This document shows, in pieces, positions 1-5,180 of a stretch of 5,350 nt of DNA (position 1 is the stretch's first letter; every line of letters starts with the position of its first letter). Source of the DNA: Clostridiales bacterium (GTDB lineage Bacteria; Bacillota; Clostridia; Lachnospirales; WQUN01); the NCBI GenBank assembly GCA_031271275.1, contig JAISWA010000127.1, positions 1-5,350 of the forward strand, given 5' to 3'. The position numbers and the translations under genes are program-made. The notes beneath the pieces are model-generated. The model was not told the origin of the DNA and did not search any database. It saw nothing but the letters and a program-made list of their open reading frames with translations.

Positions 1-143
1 TATTACAGTTGTCAATTCACGATTTTTGCGAAGCGTCAAATGAGGGCAGTGAGCGAACCAACGGTTTTTCAAAGAAAAACCGTGAGCGGAGCGAACGTTC
101 TGCCCGAATAGCAAGCAAAAATTACCTCTGTGCAACTGTAATA
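1..143. repeat. Large imperfect inverted repeat (MITE-like or structured intergenic repeat), left edge may continue outside the window
   Basis: The outer arms TATTACAGTTG (1-11) and CAACTGTAATA (133-143) are perfect reverse complements. Nested inside are ATTTTTGC (22-29) with GCAAAAAT (115-122), GGGCAG (44-49) with CTGCCC (100-105), and a central hairpin ACGGTTTTTC (61-70), loop AAA, GAAAAACCGT (74-83). GAGCG occurs three times around the centre (51-55, 84-88, 89-93) and GAGCGAAC twice (51-58, 89-96). The right arm ends one base before the stop codon of aspS. The arrangement resembles a small non-autonomous element or a dispersed palindromic repeat; in aspS transcripts it would fold into a long stem. 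No transposase or target duplication can be seen, and arm 1 begins at the window edge, so the true boundary is unknown. No U-run follows the stem, so it is not a typical intrinsic terminator. Confidence 0.6.
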
Positions 144-1478
144 TCAGGGCGTCAGCCGGGTGGGGCCCCGGAAAATGAACATCGCTTCCTTAATGGGAAG
201 CCCGAGCAGCAGCATGGTCAGCCGGTCAACCCCAAGCCCGAAACCGCCGTGAGGGGGGCAGCCGTATTTGAAGAATTCCATGTAGAACTGCACGTCCTGT
301 TCCAAGCCTTTTTCATTCGCCTGCTTCCGCAGTACGTCGTACCGGTGCTCGCGCTGCGCGCCGGTGGTAATTTCCACCCCGCGCCAAATCAAATCGTAGC
401 CCTGCGGTACGCCGTTTTCGTCGCGCATATGGTAGAACGCCCGCTTATCCGCGCCAAAGTCCGTCACGAATAAAAACTCGTGCCCGTATTTTTTCAACGC
501 CCATTCGGAGCTTAAGCGTTCCGCCTCAGTGGACAGGTCTCCCCGCTCCGCGTCCTCTATTTCAAAATTAAATTCCTCTTTTAACGCCGCGTACAACTCG
601 TTCAGCGTAATTACCGGAAAAGGCGCTGTCGGCACGACTACGTCCACGCCGAACAATTCCTTTATCTGTTCGCCGTATTTCTCGCTGACGGTTTTGAGCG
701 CGTTGGTCAGCAGCGCCGCTTCCAATTCCATTACGTCTTTGTAAGACTCGATGTAACTGAATTCCAAATCGAATCCGGTGAACTCCGTGGAATGCTTGCT
801 CGTGAAGGACTTTTCCGCGCGGAACACCGGTCCCACCTCGAACACGCGCTCGAAACCGGAAGCCATCGCCATCTGCTTATAAAACTGTGGGCTTTGCGCG
901 AGGAACGCGTCCCTGTCGAAATATTTTACCTTAAAAACGTCCGCGCCGCTTTCGCTTGCCGTTCCGATGAGCTTCGGCGTGTGGATTTCCAAAAAATTCT
1001 CGTCGAGCAAATATTGCCGCATGGCGTTTACCAACGCGGTTTGCACTTTGAAAATAAGCTGGTTTTCGTCGGTGCGCAGGTCAATCCAACGGTAGTCGAT
1101 GCGTTGGTCGATACTGGAACGCTCAAGCGCCTTATGCTTTTTCGTGGCGGGGATGTCCTTGCGCTCAATGGGCAGCGCTTCGGCGGCGGATTCTATTCGC
1201 AGCGCCTCCGGCAGCATTTCAAGCCCGCCGAGCTTGACGTAGTCGTTTTTCACCACCGCGCCGGTTACGGAAACGACGGAATCCTGCGTAATCAATTCAA
1301 GGGTTTCGTTTAAATGCCCGCACTTTTCCTTTTCCACAGTGATTTGCAGCTTTCCGGTGATGTCTTTTAAAACGATAAACGCCATAGATTTTCCGTTGCG
1401 GAAATTTTCCACAAACCCCTGTACCGTAATGGTTTCGCCCGCGTGTTTTTCCGCGTCGCGTATATAAACGCGCTTCAT
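144..1478 (-). CDS. aspS: Aspartyl-tRNA synthetase, archaeal/eukaryal type (possibly non-discriminating Asp-tRNA(Asp/Asn) ligase)
   Basis: The 444-residue cytoplasmic class IIb synthetase charges tRNA with aspartate using ATP. An N-terminal OB-fold anticodon-binding domain (about 17-93) precedes the catalytic core. Visible are motif 1 with the HTPKL segment (about 147-170), the aspartate-binding FLAQSPQFYKQ loop (192-202), motif 2 with FRAE (R220, E222), the TTGAQREHR segment (371-379) and motif 3 GFGLGVDR (412-419, R419), ending in RLTP. It is about 150 residues shorter than the usual bacterial AspRS and lacks that enzyme's inserted GAD domain, so it is the archaeal type. The RLTP end and the REHR segment favour AspRS over AsnRS. 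The start is fixed by GGGAGG (1486-1491) 7 bases upstream of the ATG. It is transcribed alone, divergently from gpsA. Whether it also charges tRNA-Asn is not settled by the sequence. If it does, the cell needs GatCAB to amidate Asp-tRNA(Asn); no gat gene is in the window. Confidence 0.93.
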   Translation of the reverse strand: MKRVYIRDAEKHAGETITVQGFVENFRNGKSMAFIVLKDITGKLQITVEKEKCGHLNETLELITQDSVVSVTGAVVKNDYVKLGGLEMLPEALRIESAAEALPIERKDIPATKKHKALERSSIDQRIDYRWIDLRTDENQLIFKVQTALVNAMRQYLLDENFLEIHTPKLIGTASESGADVFKVKYFDRDAFLAQSPQFYKQMAMASGFERVFEVGPVFRAEKSFTSKHSTEFTGFDLEFSYIESYKDVMELEAALLTNALKTVSEKYGEQIKELFGVDVVVPTAPFPVITLNELYAALKEEFNFEIEDAERGDLSTEAERLSSEWALKKYGHEFLFVTDFGADKRAFYHMRDENGVPQGYDLIWRGVEITTGAQREHRYDVLRKQANEKGLEQDVQFYMEFFKYGCPPHGGFGLGVDRLTMLLLGLPIKEAMFIFRGPTRLTP

Positions 1479-1485
1479 TTGTCAG

Positions 1486-1491
1486 CCTCCC
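1486..1491 (-). promoter_or_regulatory. Ribosome binding site of aspS
   Basis: On the minus strand GGGAGG lies 7 bases before the ATG at 1478. It is a near-perfect Shine-Dalgarno match and decides the start. Confidence 0.85.
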
Positions 1492-1522
1492 GAGGATAAT
1501 TAGTGTCAGAATAACGTGACGC

Positions 1523-1551
1523 AGTATACATCCTCAGGCTTGCGGTGACAA
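1523..1551 (-). promoter_or_regulatory. Sigma-A type promoter of aspS
   Basis: Read on the minus strand, the -35 box TTGTCA (1546-1551) and the -10 box TATACT (1523-1528) are separated by exactly 17 bases. Each box differs from consensus by one base. Transcription should start near 1516, giving a leader of roughly 37 bases, too short for a T-box or a tRNA-sensing riboswitch. The -35 box overlaps a palindrome shared with the gpsA promoter. Confidence 0.72.
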
Positions 1552-1563
1552 CCGGCGGTTGTC
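1547..1563. promoter_or_regulatory. 17-bp palindrome spanning both divergent -35 boxes (candidate operator)
   Basis: GACAACCG (1547-1554), central G (1555), CGGTTGTC (1556-1563) form a perfect inverted repeat. Its two ends supply most of the -35 boxes of the aspS (minus) and gpsA (plus) promoters. A dimeric regulator bound here would block both promoters. Part of the symmetry follows automatically from two facing TTGTC boxes, but the ACCG/CGGT core does not, so a protein site is plausible though unproven. Confidence 0.4.
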
Positions 1564-1587
1564 TTTCCCGCCCGTATACGCGATAAT
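1559..1587 (+). promoter_or_regulatory. Sigma-A type promoter of gpsA
   Basis: The -35 box TTGTCT (1559-1564) and the -10 box GATAAT (1582-1587) are separated by 17 bases. Transcription should start near 1594, about 22 bases ahead of the gpsA start codon. The -35 boxes of this promoter and of the aspS promoter are only 7 bases apart, so two polymerases could hardly occupy them at once. Confidence 0.7.
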
Positions 1588-1602
1588 TGTTCCAATAAGA
1601 GC

Positions 1603-1610
1603 AAGGGGAG
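1603..1610 (+). promoter_or_regulatory. Ribosome binding site of gpsA
   Basis: AAGGGGAG lies 6 bases before TTG at 1617. It supports use of TTG as the start codon; no in-frame ATG lies at the expected N-terminus. Confidence 0.75.
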
Positions 1611-1616
1611 ATAGAT

Positions 1617-2624
1617 TTGAAAATTTCCATCATCGGTTCCGGGGGTTGGGGCACCGCCATCGCGGTCATGCTTGCCGAAAACGGGTACGAAGTGACGCTA
1701 TGGTCGTATTCCCAGGCGGAACGCGACGAAATAGAAAGACATAAAGAGAACCGCCCGTTTTTGCCCGGCGTAAAAATCCCGGATTCCGTCGTCCACACGA
1801 ACAGCTTACCGGCTTGCGCCGACGCGGGAATAATCGTCTGCGCGCTGCCCTCCTTCGCGGTGCGGCCGGTGATGCGGCAGCTTGCGCCGTATGTGGGGGA
1901 CGGGCGGAAAATTTTAAATATCTCCAAAGGATTGGAAAGCGAAAGCCTGAGCACCCTGTCCGCCGTTCTGCGGGAGGAATTAAAGGACTGCGATATTTCC
2001 GTCATGTCCGGACCCAGTCACGCGGAGGAAGTCGCGCGGAAAATCCCCACCACCAACGTGGTGGCTTCAACCAGTAAAAACACCGCGGAATTCATTCAGG
2101 ACGTGTTTATGAACCCGTTTTTCCGGGTGTATACCAGTACCGACATTATCGGGGTCGAACTCGGCGGTTCGCTGAAAAATGTGATCGCGCTGTGCGCCGG
2201 AATATCCGACGGGCTCGGCTTCGGCGACAACACCAAAGCGGCGCTGATGACGCGGGGGATTTACGAAATCACCCGGCTCGGCGTTGCCATGGGCGCTAAC
2301 GCGGAAACTTTCGGCGGGCTTTCGGGCATCGGCGACTTAATTGTGACCTGCACCAGTATGCACAGCCGCAACCGCCGCGCGGGCATTTTAATCGGACAGG
2401 GGAAGTCCCCCGGGGAAGCGCAGAAAGAAGTGAAAATGGTAGTCGAAGGGATTAACACCTGCCGCGCCGCGAAAATGTTGGCGGACAAAATGAATGTCGA
2501 GATGCCGATTATCAGCCAGGCGTATGCCGTTTTATTTGAGGGCGTACCCGCGAGGGAAGCTACGCTTTCCTTAATGCGGCGGGACAAAAAGCACGAGAGC
2601 GAAGCGGAATACGTAAGGTCATAA
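1617..2624 (+). CDS. gpsA: Glycerol-3-phosphate dehydrogenase [NAD(P)+]
   Basis: This 335-residue soluble enzyme reduces dihydroxyacetone phosphate to sn-glycerol-3-phosphate, the backbone of membrane phospholipids. The N-terminal Rossmann domain begins with the dinucleotide loop IIGSGGWGTA (5-14). The LPSF segment (77-80) and SKGLE (103-107) line the cofactor site. SGPSHAEEVA (131-140), NPFFRVY (166-172) and GSLKNVIA (184-191, catalytic K187) are family signatures, followed by the all-alpha C-terminal domain with GDNTKAALMTRG (203-214) and GLSGIGDL (234-241). The length is normal for the family and there is no frameshift. The start is TTG at 1617, chosen because AAGGGGAG sits 6 bases upstream and the glycine-rich loop starts at the usual distance from the N-terminus. 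It has its own promoter, diverges from aspS and overlaps the end of murI on the opposite strand by 6 bp. No plsY or der partner is in view, so a wider operon cannot be claimed. Confidence 0.96.
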   Translation: MKISIIGSGGWGTAIAVMLAENGYEVTLWSYSQAERDEIERHKENRPFLPGVKIPDSVVHTNSLPACADAGIIVCALPSFAVRPVMRQLAPYVGDGRKILNISKGLESESLSTLSAVLREELKDCDISVMSGPSHAEEVARKIPTTNVVASTSKNTAEFIQDVFMNPFFRVYTSTDIIGVELGGSLKNVIALCAGISDGLGFGDNTKAALMTRGIYEITRLGVAMGANAETFGGLSGIGDLIVTCTSMHSRNRRAGILIGQGKSPGEAQKEVKMVVEGINTCRAAKMLADKMNVEMPIISQAYAVLFEGVPAREATLSLMRRDKKHESEAEYVRS

Positions 2625-3407
2625 ATCCACTTTTTCTGCCGGATACGCCCGCCCCATCACGGTTTTCACCATTCTGTCGAACTTATCCGAAGCCCCGCTT
2701 ACATAAAAAGTGTAAGCGGGTTCTGTTTTTTGGTCGTTTAACAGCCCGTTTTCGGATAACAGCGCCCTCGCGGCGCGCGCCGTATATTCCGCCATGTTGA
2801 TAAAAGTCACGCCGCCCACTATGTCGCGAAGCGCCGGAATCAGCAGCGGATAATGGGTGCAGCCCAACACCAGGGTATCGATTTTGTTTTTCCAGTCGGC
2901 GATGTAAATATCCGCCACCAGGCGCGTCACGACGCTGTCCGCAAAGCCTTCCTCCGCCAACGGCACAAACAGCGGGCAGGCGCGGGCTTGAATATCGGCG
3001 CCCGGTTTTTTTTCGCGTATCAAATTTACAAACACGCCGCTGCGCACGGTCGCTTCGGTGGCGATAAAGCCGATGCGTTCCGCGTTTATATCGAGACACG
3101 CCTTTACGCCCGGGCGTATTACGTCTATCAGCGGAATATCAAATTCCGCCGTCAGTACGTCATACGCGTTGGAGCTGACCGTTCCGCAGGCGGCGATAAT
3201 CGCCTTCACATTTTTGCCGAGCAGGAAGCGCATGATGTCCCTGCCGTAACCGATGAGCGTTTCCCGGCTTTTCGCGCCGTAGGGAACCCGCGCGGTGTCG
3301 CCGAGATAAATGATATTTTCATCCGGCAGGATTTTCCGCGTTTCACTTACCACCGTCAAACCGCCCACTCCGGAATCGAATATGCCTATCGGACGTTTTT
3401 TGTCCAT
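2619..3407 (-). CDS. murI: Glutamate racemase
   Basis: This 262-residue cytoplasmic, cofactor-independent enzyme interconverts L- and D-glutamate and supplies the D-Glu that MurD adds to the peptidoglycan stem. Counting from the ATG at 3407: IGIFDSGVGGL (7-17, with D11 and S12), GDTARVPYG (36-44), the first catalytic cysteine in ACGTVSS (C74), the ATEATVRSG segment (116-124), and the second catalytic cysteine in LGCTHYPLL (C183, H185). Most family members read ACNT at the first cysteine; here Asn is replaced by Gly (G75). The ATG at 3407 shares a base with the ddl stop (TGATG), so translation is probably coupled to ddl. A TTG three bases earlier (3408-3410) is in frame and could also serve; I prefer ATG because no strong ribosome site distinguishes the two. 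The 3' end overlaps gpsA on the other strand by 6 bp, with no terminator between them. Confidence 0.95.
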   Translation of the reverse strand: MDKKRPIGIFDSGVGGLTVVSETRKILPDENIIYLGDTARVPYGAKSRETLIGYGRDIMRFLLGKNVKAIIAACGTVSSNAYDVLTAEFDIPLIDVIRPGVKACLDINAERIGFIATEATVRSGVFVNLIREKKPGADIQARACPLFVPLAEEGFADSVVTRLVADIYIADWKNKIDTLVLGCTHYPLLIPALRDIVGGVTFINMAEYTARAARALLSENGLLNDQKTEPAYTFYVSGASDKFDRMVKTVMGRAYPAEKVDL

Positions 3408-4453
3408 CAATACCCCGCCATCTCGATCAATCGGCCGATTAGCTCCGTCGGGCTAATGCCCGCCGCTTCCCACATCATCATATACAGGCTGATGGAGGTG
3501 AACCCCGGCAGCGTATTGATTTCGTTAAACACTACGCGCCCGCCCTCGTCCACAAAGAAATCCGCCCGCGCCAACCCTCTCCCGTCCACCGCGCGGAAAA
3601 TATCGGCGGAATATTGCCGGATAAGCGCGGCGGTTTCTTCCGGCAAATCGGCTTGGACGACCGTTTTGGAACCTGCTTTTAAATATTTCGCGTCATAATC
3701 ATAAAACTCCCCGTCGGGGATCACTTCGCCGGGGCCGGCGGTTTCTATCTGGTCGCCCGCGCCGAGTATGGCGCACTCAAATTCGCGCCCGACAATCCCG
3801 CGCTCCACAATAATTTTATTGGAAAACGCCATCGCGGATTCCAACGCCGCGCGAAGTTCCTTTTTATTTTTCGCTTTCGCTATGCCAACAGACGAGCCGG
3901 TGTTGGAAGGTTTCACAAAACACGGGTAGCCGATTTTATAGCGGACGCTTTTCGTCACCGCTTCCAAATCCTCCAACTGCCCGTCTTTGAAAATCAAATA
4001 TTCCGCCTGGGGTATTCGCAGGGACTGCGCCACAAGTTTTGTCATCGCCTTATCCATGCACACCGCGGAAGTCATCACGCCGCAGCCCACATACGGAATG
4101 CCCGCGAGCTGACACAGCCCTTGAATGCTTCCGTCCTCCCCGTTCTCGCCGTGCAGTATGGGGAAAACCGCGTCGATAGGAATAATTTTTACTTTATCGC
4201 CGACAATACGCAGCAGCCCCCGGTTGACGCGGTCGGGGCTTAATACGGCGGGCGTGCCGAATTTTTCCCAGTCGATATTTTTCAAATTGTCCAACTTGCC
4301 GTCGTACAGCATCCACTTCCCTTCCCGCGTTATGCACACGGGAATAATCTTGTAGCTGTCCATATGTTGGATGACTTTTGTGGCGGACGCCATAGAAATG
4401 TCATGCTCGGGAGAACAGCCCCCGAACAGCACTAACACGTTTTTTTGATTCAT
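3407..4453 (-). CDS. ddl: D-alanine--D-alanine ligase
   Basis: This 348-residue cytoplasmic ATP-grasp ligase joins two D-alanines into the dipeptide that MurF adds to the peptidoglycan precursor. The N-terminal domain has LFGGCSPEHDIS (9-20, with E16) and HGENGEDGSIQG (101-112). The ATP-grasp core has GIPYVGCG (118-125), the lysine of FVKPSNTGSSVG (179-190), the omega loop FYDYDAKYL (250-258), and metal ligands in ARADFF (D298) and NEINTLPG (E311, N313). The tyrosine of AKY (Y257) corresponds to Tyr216 of E. coli DdlB, where D-Ala-D-Lac ligases carry Phe or His, so this is a normal D-Ala-D-Ala enzyme. I chose the ATG at 4453 because GAGGGA (4461-4466) lies 7 bases upstream. An in-frame ATG at 4468 would add five residues (MRDKT), but it has no ribosome site and contains the better one. 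murI follows directly, with overlapping stop and start. Confidence 0.95.
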   Translation of the reverse strand: MNQKNVLVLFGGCSPEHDISMASATKVIQHMDSYKIIPVCITREGKWMLYDGKLDNLKNIDWEKFGTPAVLSPDRVNRGLLRIVGDKVKIIPIDAVFPILHGENGEDGSIQGLCQLAGIPYVGCGVMTSAVCMDKAMTKLVAQSLRIPQAEYLIFKDGQLEDLEAVTKSVRYKIGYPCFVKPSNTGSSVGIAKAKNKKELRAALESAMAFSNKIIVERGIVGREFECAILGAGDQIETAGPGEVIPDGEFYDYDAKYLKAGSKTVVQADLPEETAALIRQYSADIFRAVDGRGLARADFFVDEGGRVVFNEINTLPGFTSISLYMMMWEAAGISPTELIGRLIEMAGY

Positions 4454-4460
4454 CGTTTTA

Positions 4461-4466
4461 TCCCTC
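4461..4466 (-). promoter_or_regulatory. Ribosome binding site that decides the ddl start
   Basis: On the minus strand GAGGGA lies 7 bases before the ATG at 4453. This makes the inner ATG, and not the one at 4468, the likely start; the start at 4468 is preceded only by an A/T-rich tract without a Shine-Dalgarno match. Confidence 0.7.
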
Positions 4467-4476
4467 ATTGGTTTAA

Positions 4477-4507
4477 AATATACAGCCTCGCTAAATTCAT
4501 TTTACAA
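4477..4507 (-). promoter_or_regulatory. Weak candidate promoter of ddl-murI
   Basis: On the minus strand TTGTAA (4502-4507) and TATATT (4477-4482) could be -35 and -10 boxes, but the spacer is 19 bases, longer than the optimum. Other A/T-rich hexamers in 4477-4515 could serve instead. ddl needs a promoter downstream of the RNA-operon terminator, so one is expected in this stretch. Confidence 0.3.
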
Positions 4508-4553
4508 TATATGCCTTCCCACGGCAAATGTACTCGTGATTTTGTTTCCATCA

Positions 4554-4576
4554 AGAAAGCGGCTCCGCCGCTTTTT
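4554..4576. terminator. GC-rich hairpin with short T-run (second terminator or part of a palindromic repeat)
   Basis: AAAGCGGC (4556-4563), loop TCC, GCCGCTTT (4567-4574) form a perfect 8-bp stem. On the plus strand it runs into five consecutive Ts (4572-4576); on the minus strand it is followed by TTTCTTG. No plus-strand gene ends here, so if it terminates anything it acts as a backup for read-through from the RNA operon on the minus strand, ahead of ddl. It may equally be part of the repeat-like intergenic sequence next to it. Confidence 0.45.
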
Positions 4577-4587
4577 CTCCGCAATTC

Positions 4588-4661
4588 GTCATAGGAAACT
4601 GTACCTTGTGCGTTCCGTTGGCTTCAAAATGGAACGCCGGAATCAAGCAGTTTCCTGTGAC
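4588..4661. repeat. 74-bp nested inverted repeat between the RNA-operon terminator and ddl
   Basis: The outer arms are GTCATAGGAAACTG (4588-4601) and CAGTTTCCTGTGAC (4648-4661), 14 bases with one G-T wobble when read on the plus strand. Inside them CTTG (4605-4608) pairs with CAAG (4644-4647), and GCGTTCC (4610-4616) pairs with GGAACGC (4631-4637) around a 14-base loop. About 25 base pairs in 74 bases is far more than chance. No ORF worth calling overlaps it. It could be a dispersed palindromic repeat, a small structured RNA or a regulatory site; copies elsewhere in the genome would distinguish these. Confidence 0.5.
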
Positions 4662-4662
4662 A

Positions 4663-4697
4663 TCAAAAAGCCGTTATTTTTAAGAAAATAACGGCTT
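4663..4697 (-). terminator. Rho-independent terminator of the rRNA-tRNA operon
   Basis: On the minus strand, AAGCCGTTATTTT, loop CTTA, AAAATAACGGCTT form a perfect 13-bp stem (4685-4697 with 4668-4680). The stem ends in a T-run (five Ts in total, opposite 4665-4669). It begins 11 bases beyond the 3' end of tRNA-Lys, as expected for the end of the stable-RNA transcript. Confidence 0.85.
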
Positions 4698-4708
4698 CAA
4701 TAATATGC

Positions 4709-4781
4709 TGAGTCACTCGGGATTCGAACCCGAGACACCTGGATTAAAAGTCCAGTGCTCTACCGACTGAGCTAGTGACCC
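4709..4781 (-). tRNA. tRNA-Lys (anticodon UUU)
   Basis: The acceptor stem GGGTCAC pairs with GTGACTC with one G-U pair, and the discriminator is A (opposite 4709). The anticodon stem CTGGA/TCCAG encloses the loop CTTTTAA with anticodon TTT (opposite 4746-4748). The T-arm has GGTTCGAATCC. Its 73 bases carry no encoded CCA. It is the last gene of the cluster, 31 bases beyond tRNA-His and just ahead of the terminator. Confidence 0.96.
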
Positions 4782-4786
4782 ATCTG

Positions 4787-4809
4787 CCCGCCCGTTCCGG
4801 CGGGTTTTT
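4787..4809 (+). terminator. Terminator-like hairpin antisense to the tRNA cluster
   Basis: In the 31-base spacer between tRNA-His and tRNA-Lys, CCCGCC (4787-4792), loop CGTTCC, GGCGGG (4799-4804) is followed by TTTTT (4805-4809). The T-run is on the plus strand, opposite to tRNA transcription, where the hairpin is instead preceded by As. It could stop antisense transcripts, or it may be only a folded processing spacer. Confidence 0.35.
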
Positions 4810-4812
4810 AAG

Positions 4813-4887
<75 letters not shown>

Positions 4888-4897
4888 AAATAAACAA

Positions 4898-4970
<73 letters not shown>

Positions 4971-4974
4971 GCGA

Positions 4975-5050
<76 letters not shown>

Positions 5051-5180
5051 ATTAAATCTTGAGAACTAAACACAAGAAGGAAGGGAAGAGAAGAAGAGGG
5101 AGTCAAAGAGACAACATCTTCAGACAAAGAAAGCTAAATACAGTTCGAAGCAAACAAAGCAAGGAAGGAAAAAAGATCAA
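5051..5180 (-). other. 23S-tRNA spacer, strand-asymmetric, with a candidate rRNA processing-stem sequence
   Basis: No gene is visible. The plus strand is strongly purine-rich, with 29 purines in a row at 5074-5102. AATCTTGAGAACTAAACAC (5055-5073, plus strand) resembles the sequence that often precedes 23S in Firmicute rRNA operons. Its complement in the transcript, downstream of 23S, would be the 3' half of the long stem cut by RNase III. Its partner would lie outside the window. No 5S rRNA signature is found here. Confidence 0.4.

Noticed and set aside
9..473. 154-codon plus-strand open frame over the left repeat and the end of aspS
   Set aside because: It crosses the inverted repeat and runs antisense through conserved aspS codons; no ribosome site precedes it and the protein resembles nothing I recognise.
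1479..1522. T-box or other riboswitch ahead of aspS
   Set aside because: The predicted leader is only about 37 bases and has no specifier loop or antiterminator sequence.
1475..2005. 176-codon minus-strand frame ending at the aspS start
   Set aside because: It is antisense to gpsA, covers both divergent promoters and looks compositionally like a shadow frame.
3408..3410. TTG start for MurI one codon before the ATG
   Set aside because: It is possible, but ATG is favoured and the TGATG overlap with the ddl stop is a common coupling arrangement; the difference is one residue.
2853..3698. 281-codon plus-strand frame
   Set aside because: It is antisense to well-supported murI and ddl, and its length is explained by the high GC content of the third codon positions opposite.
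3407..4453. D-Ala-D-Lac or D-Ala-D-Ser ligase linked to vancomycin resistance
   Set aside because: The omega loop has AKY with the tyrosine typical of D-Ala-D-Ala ligases, the neighbour is murI, and there are no vanH, vanX or vanT genes.
4454..4468. Five-residue N-terminal extension of Ddl from ATG at 4468
   Set aside because: No Shine-Dalgarno sequence precedes that ATG, while GAGGGA lies 7 bases before the inner ATG at 4453, next to the conserved N-terminus.
4554..4697. Small peptide genes in the hairpin region, such as a 13-codon frame starting at the ATG opposite 4592
   Set aside because: The frames are very short, lie in strongly palindromic sequence and have no ribosome binding site.
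5051..5180. 5S rRNA hidden in the 23S-tRNA spacer
   Set aside because: The stretch is nearly all purine on one strand and lacks the conserved 5S helices; its length alone is compatible but its sequence is not.
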